NCBI RefSeq assembly: GCF_003590145.2 | Contig: NZ_CP060436.1 | Span: forward strand, 2,857,001-2,921,000 | DNA length: 64,000 bases | Source: Pseudooceanicola algae | GTDB taxonomy: Bacteria; Pseudomonadota; Alphaproteobacteria; Rhodobacterales; Rhodobacteraceae | Reading direction: 5' to 3' | Shown: positions 17,701 through 24,342 of the stretch, one piece after another | Position numbering within the stretch: the first letter of the stretch is position 1 | How the letters are laid out: each line of letters starts with the position of its first letter | Position numbers and translations under genes: made by a program | The notes under the pieces: generated by a model | Seen by the model: only the letters and a program-made list of their open reading frames with translations | Database searches by the model: none | Told to the model about the DNA's origin: nothing

Positions 17701-17789
17701 TCCCAATGTTGATCTGGATTGAAATAAGGGGAATTAAGAATCGGCTTTTCAAAAAAGGACACGGGCTGCCTCACAATGCTTTTCTTCAA
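14745..17789 (-). CDS. Type III-like restriction endonuclease (DEAD/DEAH helicase plus C-terminal nuclease)
   Basis: 1014 residues. N-terminal PILNSPYFNPDQHWELD and RSRRRSDLV are signatures of the BPTD_3080-type restriction family. Superfamily 2 helicase: Walker A KLATGAGKTTVM near 184-195, DEAH box VVNDEAHHCYRE near 320, second RecA lobe with VSVSMLTEGWDANNVTHILG and the QVIGRALRR motif. Near 935-955 the C-terminus has YRPDFLIRL, then LIVEVKGYRG, a PD-(D/E)XK nuclease. Together this gives an ATP-driven translocase that cuts DNA, like Res of type III systems. The frame starts at TTG 17,789; a GTG five codons in is an alternative, and neither has a strong ribosome site. First gene of the operon. 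Confidence 0.88.
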   Translation of the reverse strand: MKKSIVRQPVSFFEKPILNSPYFNPDQHWELDADGRPTDQIVRSRRRSDLVSAMPKAKSVKKRSGQQPELGLNEAGLETQEMAYNVTEFVNELRSQVDSWRALPNPNDWQVTPTTQRLLQHWRALQKDETQVIRPFFCQLEAVETAIFLAEVAPKLGPRGKRFRTRLEAANAEANPDLFRMAMKLATGAGKTTVMAMLIAWQTLNAVRSPNSRSYSRGFLIVTPGITIKDRLRVLLPNDANNYYTRINLVPTDLMQDMQRAKIVLTNYHAFKQRETLQLAKGTRSALEGHGHKMKTLETEGQMVKRVMPELMGLGKINVVNDEAHHCYRERAATETERLTGEEKKEAEENAEAARLWISGLEAAKRQIGVQIVYDLSATPFFLAGSGWVEGTLFPWVVSDFSLMDAIECGIVKLPRVPVADNLPSGEVPLYRDLWKEIGKKMPKKARGKVKPDPQSLPIPLKTAIDALYGHYEKTFNLWKKEGVGIPPVFIVVCNNTTNSELLRDYMSGYERENPDGTLETVPGKCELFSNFATDGERLTRPRTVLIDSATLEAGGDIDKSFRDTHAEEIEAFRREQAERGAHEDLTDADILREVMNTVGKKDRLGEQVRCVVSVSMLTEGWDANNVTHILGLRAFGTQLICEQVIGRALRRLSYDIDPDTKLFRTEYADIMGIDGLNFSDKARVAPPQQPRQVIQVRAVSPERDHLEINFPRVQGYVVDLPSDKLEVDFSNTEKYVLTPEKVSATLVTMQGIVGESERLSLDYLRTARLSTIAYNVAKHMIFEKLRDENGAPKMHLLIPAKRIVLQWLKEGHFECKGDTVPAQLLYRELADEVCDVIFNALTDPVRGVSVLRAVLDPYNPEGSTLGVQFNTSVATRYWPRPDRSHLNWIITDSDWEDKLAACIEDHPAVLSYAKNHNLGFDVPYLKEGEPRAYRPDFLIRLDAPQPTTLIVEVKGYRGHDAMLKAETTRAKWIPAVNRLGTYGHWGFAELRDVNDFGPGLDQAINDMLGKVPA

Positions 17790-18209
17790 TCAACCAGCGG
17801 AGTGCCCCGTTTGCAATAGGTTGCGAAATGGCGTGCCACGGAAGGATCCGGCTGTTGCCTCACTTTTTTCTCGCCGGAGGTTGCCTGCTGTTCAGGCGCA
17901 ATGTTGGGGTGGGCCTTCCCGACAAGCGTTTATGCGCTCAGCTGTCACCAGGTCGACGCTACGCAATGTATATCTCGCCCGGATGATAGAGGCTGCATTC
18001 TCGATGATGAACCGGGGAAATATGCTTGGTCTGTAGGGCAACCCTTCTAAAGCCGCTTAGCGACAGGAAGGTCTGATTCAGGGAACTGCTTTGTTGCCGT
18101 TCCGACGAACCGCCCGAAGGCTGCCAGTTTGCGACGAAGTTGCTGCAAGTACTGGGCTTATTGCCTTGACGACCATGCATCTCAAGACAGACGATGTTCC
18201 CAGATATAG

Positions 18210-18234
18210 GTAGGGCGCCCATTGGGCGCCCTAC
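18210..18234. repeat. Perfect 11-bp inverted repeat near the right transposon end
   Basis: GTAGGGCGCCC and GGGCGCCCTAC pair around ATT. It lies 57 bp inside the right tip and just past the inner TnsB-like box. The stem is strong, but no T-run follows on either strand. It could block read-through from secA into the transposon, replacing the displaced hairpin, or act as a protein site. Confidence 0.6.
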
Positions 18235-18242
18235 ATGTAGAT

Positions 18243-18291
18243 CTTGGGAAAATCTTAGCCTTCCACGGGAAAAACTCAGGTGTCCCTTACA
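18243..18291. repeat. Right transposon end with two TnsB-site-like boxes
   Basis: Read inward (minus strand) the end starts TGTAAGGGACACC. GAGTTTTTCCCGTG lies at 18,277-18,264 and AAGATTTTCCCAAG at 18,256-18,243. The second matches the first left box in 13 of 14 bases. The outer box starts at nucleotide 15 from the tip, exactly as at the left end. The boxes are closer together than on the left, an asymmetry also known in Tn7. Confidence 0.82.
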
Positions 18292-18296
18292 ACGTC
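18292..18296. repeat. Target-site duplication, right copy (ACGTC)
   Basis: Five bases directly after the right tip, identical to the left copy. Eight bases separate it from the secA stop codon. Confidence 0.9.
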
Positions 18297-18304
18297 ACGG
18301 CCTG

Positions 18305-21025
18305 TCAGGTGATAGCGCCGTGGCAGTGCTTGAACTTCTTGCCCGACCCACAGGGACAAAGCGAATTGCGGCCCGGATTGCCCCAGGTTTCGGGGTTGTT
18401 CTCGTCAAAGCCCGGCAGGGCATCCTCGGCAGCGGCAGCGGGGACGCTGTCGCCCTCGGCCCGGTGATAGGCTTCGTCAACGGCGGCCTGCTGACGGGTC
18501 ATGCGGTCCTGCAGGGCCTGAACCTGAGCCTGGCGTTCTTCTTCGGTCAGGGGACGCACGCGGGACAGGGTGGTGGTCACCTCTTCGCGCAGGGAATTGA
18601 GCATGGATTCGAACAGGGTGAAGGCTTCGTTCTTGTATTCGTTCAGCGGATCGCGCTGCGCATAACCCCGGAAACCCACGACCGAGCGCAGATGTTCAAG
18701 CGTCAGCAAGTGTTCGCGCCACTTGGCGTCGATACTTTGCAGGAGGATCTGCTTTTCGATCACCCGCATCGTATCAACCCCAAAGGCCGCAGCCTTGCGC
18801 GCCATGGCCTCGTCGCTGGCGGTTTCGAGCCGTTCGGTCACGGCTTCGTCGTCAACGCCTTCTTCCGCCGCCCAGTCGGTGACCGGCACGTCGATCCCCA
18901 GTTTTTCGCGGCAGGCCTCTTGCAGACCTTCGGTATCCCACTGATCCGCGTAGGTCTTCGGCGGCATATGTTCGGTGACAAGATCCTGGATCACCTCGTA
19001 GCGCATGTCCTGCGCGATCTCGGCAATCTCTTCGGCTTCCATGATCTCGCGGCGTTGCGAGAAGACAAGTTTCCGCTGATCGTTCATCACGTCGTCGAAC
19101 TTCAGCACGTTCTTGCGCATGTCGAAGTTGCGACCTTCGACCTTGGCCTGCGCGCGTTCGAGCGACTTGTTGACCCAAGGGTGAACGATCGCCTCGCCTT
19201 CCTTCATGCCCAGACCCGACAGGACCTTGTCCAGCCGTTCAGAGCCGAAGATGCGCATCAGGTCGTCTTCGAGGCTAAGGAAGAAGCTCGACCGTCCCGG
19301 ATCGCCCTGACGGCCCGACCGGCCGCGCAGCTGGTTGTCAATGCGGCGGCTTTCGTGGCGTTCCGTCGCCAGGACAAACAGCCCGCCGGCGTCGAGAACC
19401 TTTTGTTTCTCTTCGGCATGCTCGGCCTCGATCTGCTTGCGCAGTTCGTCGGGGTTGGCATCGGGGCTGGCGGCCAGGGCCTCCATCACCTTCATGTCGA
19501 CGTTGCCGCCCAGCTGAATGTCGGTCCCGCGCCCGGCCATGTTGGTGGCGATGGTGATCGCCCCCAGTTTGCCCGCGTCAGCAACGATTTGCGCCTCTTG
19601 TTCGTGGTGGCGCGCGTTCAGAACGTTGTGCGGCAGTTCGGCGGCGCTAAGCATCTGGCTGAGCAGTTCGGATTTCTCGATGGAGGTCGTGCCGACCAGC
19701 GCCGGCTGGCCCTTGGCATGGGCGACCTTCAGTTCCTCGACGATGGCTTCGTATTTCTCGCGCGCGGTGCGGTAGATCGCGTCATCATCATCGATCCGGG
19801 CAATCGGCCGGTTGGTGGGCACTTCGACCACGCCGAGGCTGTAGATCTCTTCGAATTCATCGGCCTCGGTCATAGCCGTGCCGGTCATACCGCCCAGCTT
19901 GTTGTAAAGCCGGAAGTAGTTCTGGAAAGTGACCTGCGCCAGGGTGACGTTCTCGGGCTGGATGGTCGCGCCTTCTTTCGCCTCGATGGCCTGGTGCAGA
20001 CCTTCGGACAGCCGCCGCCCGGACATCATCCGCCCGGTGAATTCATCGACCAGCACGACCTCGCCGTTGCGCACGATGTAATGCTGGTCCCGGATGAACA
20101 GCTTGTGCGCCCGCAGGCCTTGGTTGACGTGATGGACGATGGTCGTGCTTTCGGGATCGTAAAGCGTCTGACCCTCTTCCAGCAGCCCGGCGTTGTGCAG
20201 CAGTTCTTCCAGCTTTTCGTTGCCCTCTTCGGTGAAGGTGACAGAGCGCTGCTTTTCATCGACCGTGTAGCCGTCTTCGTCCAGCGCCGGGATCAGCGCA
20301 TCGATGGCGGTGTAAAGCTCACTGCGGTCCTGGCTGGGCCCCGAGATGATCAGCGGGGTCCGCGCTTCGTCGATCAGGATCGAGTCGACCTCGTCCACAA
20401 TCGCGAAGTTGTGTTCGCGCTGGTAGAGATCGCTCAGTTCGGACTTCATGTTATCGCGCAGATAATCAAAGCCGAGTTCGTTGTTCGTGGCGTAGGTGAT
20501 GTCGCAACGATAGGCCGCCCGCTTGTCCGCATCACCCTGACCGGGATGCACGACACCGGTGGTCAGACCGAGGAAACCGTAGACCTTGGACATCCATTCG
20601 GCGTCCCGCTTGGCGAGGTAATCGTTCACAGTGACGACATGGACACCCTTGCCCGACAGCGCGTTCAGATAGGCCGGGAAGGTGGCGACAAGGGTCTTGC
20701 CCTCACCGGTCTTCATCTCGGCGATATTGCCCTCGTGCAGGAAGATGCCGCCCAGAAGCTGCATGTCGAAAGCCCGCAAACCAAGCGCCCGGCGTGCGCC
20801 TTCGCGGCAATTGGCAAAGGCTTCCGGCAGGATATCGTCCAGGCTTTCACCCTCGGCCACGCGCTTTTTGAAGGCTTCGGTCTTGTCGCGCAGACCCTCG
20901 TCCGTCAGCGCCTGGAACTCGGGTTCGAGCGCGTTGATCTTGTCGACCAGCGGGCGGGACGCCTTTACCTTGCGGTCGTTCGGGGTCCCGAAGACCTTCT
21001 TGGCGATTGTTCCGATACCCAGCAT
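18305..21025 (-). CDS. secA: Protein translocase ATPase SecA
   Basis: 906 residues, the usual full length. Motor that pushes unfolded proteins through SecYEG at the inner membrane. Walker A MKTGEGKT lies at 104-111, followed by [20 protein letters not shown]; the [20 protein letters not shown] segment follows, and the second nucleotide fold contains [14 protein letters not shown]. The C-terminus [18 protein letters not shown] is the zinc-binding SecB-contact tail. This conserved tail is encoded immediately beside the transposon, whose duplication starts 8 nt after the stop, and may be what the TniQ reads. A -35/-10 pair lies at 21,163-21,135. Confidence 0.98.
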   Translation of the reverse strand: MLGIGTIAKKVFGTPNDRKVKASRPLVDKINALEPEFQALTDEGLRDKTEAFKKRVAEGESLDDILPEAFANCREGARRALGLRAFDMQLLGGIFLHEGNIAEMKTGEGKTLVATFPAYLNALSGKGVHVVTVNDYLAKRDAEWMSKVYGFLGLTTGVVHPGQGDADKRAAYRCDITYATNNELGFDYLRDNMKSELSDLYQREHNFAIVDEVDSILIDEARTPLIISGPSQDRSELYTAIDALIPALDEDGYTVDEKQRSVTFTEEGNEKLEELLHNAGLLEEGQTLYDPESTTIVHHVNQGLRAHKLFIRDQHYIVRNGEVVLVDEFTGRMMSGRRLSEGLHQAIEAKEGATIQPENVTLAQVTFQNYFRLYNKLGGMTGTAMTEADEFEEIYSLGVVEVPTNRPIARIDDDDAIYRTAREKYEAIVEELKVAHAKGQPALVGTTSIEKSELLSQMLSAAELPHNVLNARHHEQEAQIVADAGKLGAITIATNMAGRGTDIQLGGNVDMKVMEALAASPDANPDELRKQIEAEHAEEKQKVLDAGGLFVLATERHESRRIDNQLRGRSGRQGDPGRSSFFLSLEDDLMRIFGSERLDKVLSGLGMKEGEAIVHPWVNKSLERAQAKVEGRNFDMRKNVLKFDDVMNDQRKLVFSQRREIMEAEEIAEIAQDMRYEVIQDLVTEHMPPKTYADQWDTEGLQEACREKLGIDVPVTDWAAEEGVDDEAVTERLETASDEAMARKAAAFGVDTMRVIEKQILLQSIDAKWREHLLTLEHLRSVVGFRGYAQRDPLNEYKNEAFTLFESMLNSLREEVTTTLSRVRPLTEEERQAQVQALQDRMTRQQAAVDEAYHRAEGDSVPAAAAEDALPGFDENNPETWGNPGRNSLCPCGSGKKFKHCHGAIT

Positions 21026-21134
21026 GCTCTACTTTCCGCTCTATGACGCCATCGTGCTCGGGCCGTGCTTGTGCGGAGGGTTCAAGCCCCTTAGACAGGG
21101 CCGGAACGGGCCGCTCGGCCCTTTGCCATAAGGC

Positions 21135-21163
21135 GATGTAGTGGGCGGACCCTAAAGTGTCAA
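21135..21163 (-). promoter_or_regulatory. Sigma70-type promoter of secA
   Basis: Read on the minus strand: TTGACA, 17-bp spacer, TACATC. The -35 box is a perfect consensus. It lies 110 nt upstream of the secA start and faces away from the divergent peptidyl-prolyl isomerase gene. Confidence 0.6.
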
Positions 21164-21199
21164 CGCCGCGCCCCAGCGCGGTCAAGGGAAGGAAAAACC

Positions 21200-22081
21200 A
21201 TGTTGCATCGTCTCGCCACTGCCGCCTTCGTCGCGGCGGCCCTGCCCGTGCTCGCCATCGCCCAGGACCAGACCGAGGCCCCCGCCGCCTCGACCGAGAC
21301 CGCCGCGCCCGTCGACCCGGCCACCGTTCTGGCAAAAGTCGGCGACACAGAGATCACCCTTGGCCACCTTGTCGCGGCCCGCAGCGGCCTGCCCGAACAG
21401 TTCGCGCAGATGCCCGCGTCGGTGCTGTTCGACGGCTTGCTGGACCAGATTGTGAACCAGGAATTGCTGAAGCAGGCCTATACGGGCGAAGAGCCGGATT
21501 CGGTCAAGGTGACCATCGACAATTCGCGCCGCTCGCTGATGGCCGCCGCCTCGCTGGCTGAATACCTTGAAGCCAATGTGACCGAGGAGGCCGTGCAAAA
21601 GGCCTATAACGACGCCTATGGCGACGGCTACGAGCCCGAGATGGAATACCACGCCTCGCATGTACTGGTGGAAACCGAAGAAGAAGCCAGCGACATCATC
21701 GCGCAATACGAGGACGGCGCCGAATTCGCCAAGCTGGCGCGGGACAATTCCACCGGCCCGAGCGCACCGAACGGTGGCGACCTGGGCTGGATGACCGCCG
21801 GCATGACCGTCGAACCCTTCGACATGGCCATGCAGGCGCTGGAACCGGGCGAAATCTCGGGTCCCGTGCAGTCGAACTTCGGCTGGCATGTCATCAAGAT
21901 GAACGAAACGCGTGAACAGGCCCCTGCCTTCGAAGACGTTCAGGCCGAGCTGCGCGCCAAGGTTCAGGAAGATGTCACGATGGCCTATATTGACGTGCTC
22001 AACGAGTCCGGCAATGTCGACAAGAGCGGCGCCGAGGGCATCGACCCGGCCGTTCTCGACTCGATGACCCCTCAGGAGTGA
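21200..22081 (+). CDS. Periplasmic peptidyl-prolyl cis-trans isomerase (parvulin, PpiC/SurA type)
   Basis: 293 residues preceded by GGAAGGAAAAACC. A signal peptide (LATAAFVAAALPVLAIAQD) sends it to the periplasm. Residues about 145-245 are a rotamase domain: YHASHVLVETEEEASDI, AEFAKLARDNSTGPSAP, GGDLGWMTAGMTVEPFD, then GPVQSNFGWHVIKM. It probably helps folding of exported and outer-membrane proteins, fitting its position divergent from secA. argJ starts 6 nt after its stop, so they are probably co-transcribed. Confidence 0.93.
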   Translation: MLHRLATAAFVAAALPVLAIAQDQTEAPAASTETAAPVDPATVLAKVGDTEITLGHLVAARSGLPEQFAQMPASVLFDGLLDQIVNQELLKQAYTGEEPDSVKVTIDNSRRSLMAAASLAEYLEANVTEEAVQKAYNDAYGDGYEPEMEYHASHVLVETEEEASDIIAQYEDGAEFAKLARDNSTGPSAPNGGDLGWMTAGMTVEPFDMAMQALEPGEISGPVQSNFGWHVIKMNETREQAPAFEDVQAELRAKVQEDVTMAYIDVLNESGNVDKSGAEGIDPAVLDSMTPQE

Positions 22082-22087
22082 CCCCCC

Positions 22088-23317
22088 ATGGCCGGTAAGA
22101 TCCCGACCTCGCCGCTGGCGCCTGCCGCCTTTCCCGACCTTCCGGTGATCGAGGGCGTGCGTTTCGCCACGATCGAGGCCGGCGTGCGCTACAAGGGCCG
22201 CCGCGACGTGATGCTGGCCGAGCTTGCGCCCGGCAGCACGGTGGCCGGGGTCTTTACCCGGTCGAAAACCCGTGCCGCGCCGGTGCTGGATTGCCAGGAA
22301 AAGATCGGGCTGGACAGCGCGGGCGGTGCGGCCATCGTGGTCAATTCCGGCAATGCCAACGCCTTTACGGGTCGTAACGGAACCGAGGCCACCCGCGCGG
22401 TGACCTCGGCCACCGCTGCCGCCCTGGGGCTGGACGAAACGCGGGTCTTCTCGTCCTCCACCGGGGTGATCGGGGAACCGCTGCCACATGACCGGGTGAC
22501 GGCGAAACTGGGCGACCTGAAGGCCGCCCTGGACCCCGCCAAGATCGAAGAAGCCGCCCGCGCCATCATGACCACCGACACCTTCCCCAAGGGGGCCAAG
22601 GCCGAGGTGGTGATGGAAGGCGGTCGGGTGAAGATCGCCGGGATCGCCAAGGGCTCCGGCATGATCGCGCCCGACATGGCGACGATGCTGGTCTATATCT
22701 TTACCGATGCGCAGATCGAACGTTCCGTCCTGCAGGACATGCTGGGCGCGCTGACCGACGTGACCTTCAACTGCATCACCGTGGACAGCGACACATCGAC
22801 CTCGGACACGCTGCTGATGGCTGCCACGGGCGCCTCCGGCGTCGTGGTGACCGAGGAAAGCACGGGCTTCATCGAGGCGCTGCGAGGCGTGATGCTGGAC
22901 CTGGCGCATCAGGTGGTGAAGGACGGCGAGGGGGCGACGAAATTCGTCGAGATCCATGTGACCGGCGCGGCCTCGGATGCCGATGCCCGCACACATGCCA
23001 TGGCCATCGCCAATTCCCCCCTGATCAAGACCGCCATCGCCGGTGAGGACCCCAACTGGGGCCGCGTCGTCATGGCGATCGGCAAGAGCGGCGCCGATGC
23101 GGACCGGGACCTTCTGACCATCCGCTTTGGCGATGTGCTGGTCGCGGAAAACGGCTGGGTGTCCCCCGACTACCGGGAAGAGCAGGGTGCTGCGGTGATG
23201 AAACGGCAGGAGATCCCGATCTCCGTCGATCTTGGCCTTGGCGGCGGAACGGCGACGGTCTGGACCTGCGATCTGACCCATGGGTACATTTCGATCAACG
23301 CGGATTACCGGTCTTGA
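22088..23317 (+). CDS. argJ: Bifunctional glutamate N-acetyltransferase / amino-acid acetyltransferase ArgJ
   Basis: 409 residues. Transfers acetyl from N-acetylornithine to glutamate, and in bifunctional forms also uses acetyl-CoA, for cyclic arginine synthesis in the cytoplasm. The self-cleavage site is visible in KGSGMIAPDMATMLVY: cutting before Thr199 gives the alpha and beta chains and makes that Thr the nucleophile. Other landmarks are VVNSGNANAFTG, EDPNWGRVVMAIGKSGAD and the C-terminal DLTHGYISINADYRS. Its stop overlaps the next gene's TTG start. Confidence 0.97.
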   Translation: MAGKIPTSPLAPAAFPDLPVIEGVRFATIEAGVRYKGRRDVMLAELAPGSTVAGVFTRSKTRAAPVLDCQEKIGLDSAGGAAIVVNSGNANAFTGRNGTEATRAVTSATAAALGLDETRVFSSSTGVIGEPLPHDRVTAKLGDLKAALDPAKIEEAARAIMTTDTFPKGAKAEVVMEGGRVKIAGIAKGSGMIAPDMATMLVYIFTDAQIERSVLQDMLGALTDVTFNCITVDSDTSTSDTLLMAATGASGVVVTEESTGFIEALRGVMLDLAHQVVKDGEGATKFVEIHVTGAASDADARTHAMAIANSPLIKTAIAGEDPNWGRVVMAIGKSGADADRDLLTIRFGDVLVAENGWVSPDYREEQGAAVMKRQEIPISVDLGLGGGTATVWTCDLTHGYISINADYRS

Positions 23318-23715
23318 CCAAGGTCCTGCTGGTATCTGCCGTTGCGCTGATCGACGTGGATGGCCGGGTGCTGCTGGCGCAGCGCCCGGAAGGCAAGTCG
23401 CTGGCCGGGCTGTGGGAATTTCCCGGCGGCAAGGTCGAAGCCGGGGAAAGCCCCGAAGCGGCCCTGGTGCGCGAATTGCACGAAGAGCTGGGGATCGAGA
23501 CGTGGAATTCCTGCCTGGCACCCCTGACCTTCGCCAGCCACGCCTACGACGATTTCCACCTGCTGATGCCGCTGTTCGCCTGCCGTCGCTGGGACGGCAT
23601 TCCCAGGGGCCGCGAGGGCCAGGTGCTGAAGTGGGTGCGCGCGGCGGACCTGAAGAATTATCCGATGCCGCCTGCCGATGTGCCGCTGATTCCGATCCTG
23701 CGCGACTGGCTTTGA
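23314..23715 (+). CDS. mutT: 8-oxo-dGTP pyrophosphatase MutT (Nudix)
   Basis: 133 residues. Hydrolyses oxidised dGTP to the monophosphate and so prevents A:T to C:G mutations. The Nudix box GGKVEAGESPEAAL-VRELHEELGI lies at 38-61, and LAQRPEGKSLAGLWEFPGGK is typical of MutT proper. The start is TTG at 23,314, overlapping the argJ stop; no better start lies nearby. Coupled to argJ. Confidence 0.93.
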   Translation: MTKVLLVSAVALIDVDGRVLLAQRPEGKSLAGLWEFPGGKVEAGESPEAALVRELHEELGIETWNSCLAPLTFASHAYDDFHLLMPLFACRRWDGIPRGREGQVLKWVRAADLKNYPMPPADVPLIPILRDWL

Positions 23716-24034
23716 CCGCAACTTTGGCGGCCGGAAGCGAATCACCTGCCGGGACCGCCGGGTGAAGCGCCTGCTACACAGGGCCGCGCGCCGTACGATC
23801 CATGACAAATCCAAGATATTGGGCGATTGCTCAAGTATGCGGCACAATTCCGCTTGCACACATCTGAAAGGTCAACCGATTTTCGCGGCGGTGCAGCGAG
23901 GTTTCTGCGGTGCGGCGGATTTTTATGCAGTTAATATGTCCTGAATGTGAATTTTGCGTAATTATTAGATGCCACGTTAACAATTCCTCGCTTATAAAGG
24001 TCTCAGGAATACAGATCATATGGGAGAGGACACC
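23716..24034 (+). other. Gene-free AT-rich leader of the 46-residue gene
   Basis: No credible frame. The second half is AT-rich for this genome (for example TTGCGTAATTATTAGATG, then TTATAAAGG), consistent with a promoter for the small gene that follows, though no single box pair stands out. Confidence 0.4.
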
Positions 24035-24175
24035 ATGCTTAAGACCATCACCTTCGGTACTTGCGTCTCTGTTCAGGGCACTTTCGTGCGCGCCCTCCCG
24101 AACGGAAAAGTTGAAGTCCGTGTCGGGCAGAAACTGTTTGCCGGTTCGCCGGTTGGACAGACCGCTGCAGCCTGA
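24035..24175 (+). CDS. Conserved-looking 46-residue microprotein, function unknown
   Basis: ATG at 24,035 follows the strong ribosome site GGGAGAGGACACC. The product starts LKTITFGTCVSVQGTFVR, continues LPNGKVEVRVGQKLFAG and ends SPVGQTAAA. The alternating pattern around a Gly/Asn turn suggests a small beta structure. It has no signal peptide or membrane segment. A strong intrinsic terminator follows 22 nt after its stop, so it is a self-contained transcription unit, which argues for a real gene. I do not know a function. Confidence 0.75.
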   Translation: MLKTITFGTCVSVQGTFVRALPNGKVEVRVGQKLFAGSPVGQTAAA

Positions 24176-24197
24176 ACAAAGCCAAGACATAACTTTC

Positions 24198-24231
24198 GAA
24201 AAGGGGCAGCCGGCGCTGCCCCTTTTCTTTT
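24198..24231 (+). terminator. Intrinsic terminator of the 46-residue gene
   Basis: GAAAAGGGGCAGC and GCTGCCCCTTTTC are perfect 13-bp arms around CGGC, with TTTT in the distal arm and TTTT after it. Confidence 0.9.
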
Positions 24232-24295
24232 GTGCCATGTCCCTGCGAAATCCCAGCCACGGCAAACCCTGACAGGAAAGCCCCGAAAGAAACGA

Positions 24296-24328
24296 AAAAG
24301 GCCCGGCGAAACCGCCGGGCCTTTTCTT
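24296..24328 (-). terminator. Intrinsic terminator downstream of infB
   Basis: AAAAGGCCCGGCG and CGCCGGGCCTTTT pair perfectly around AAAC. Read on the minus strand the stem ends in a run of T. It lies 18 nt past the infB stop and is symmetrical enough to stop transcription from both sides. Confidence 0.88.
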
Positions 24329-24342
24329 CAAGTTCTGTCGGA

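Larger units (their letters stand above)
1221..18291. mobile_element. Complete Tn7-like transposon, 17,071 bp, inserted just downstream of secA
   Basis: Both termini start TGTA when read inward. Aligned from their tips without gaps they share TGTA (1-4), GAG (15-17) and TTTTCCC (19-25). The flanks are identical 5-bp sequences, ACGTC, the duplication length made by Tn7. Inside are tnsA, tnsB, tnsC and tniQ homologues, all apparently intact, then a 170-residue orphan and a six-gene restriction-modification-like operon. Presence of TnsA with its acidic and lysine residues predicts cut-and-paste movement. There is one TniQ and no second selector or TnsE-like gene. The transposition genes occupy the left 6 kb and are transcribed toward the left end; the right, cargo-side end is next to secA. 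The perfect duplication and open frames suggest recent or maintained insertion. Confidence 0.93.
17790..18304. other. Gene-free stretch: upstream region of the defence operon and right transposon end
   Basis: No frame here looks like a protein. It should contain the promoter of the minus-strand restriction operon, but I could not pick a convincing -35/-10 pair. It also holds the perfect hairpin at 18,210-18,234, the right-end boxes and the target duplication. Confidence 0.5.

Noticed and set aside
17959-18222. 87-codon minus-strand frame near the right transposon end
   Set aside because: No ribosome site, low-complexity Ser-rich sequence, and overlap with the hairpin; judged non-coding.
1221-18291. 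Possibility of a CRISPR-guided Tn7-like element
   Set aside because: No repeat-spacer array and no Cas protein motifs in the element; one large TniQ fits fixed-site targeting better.
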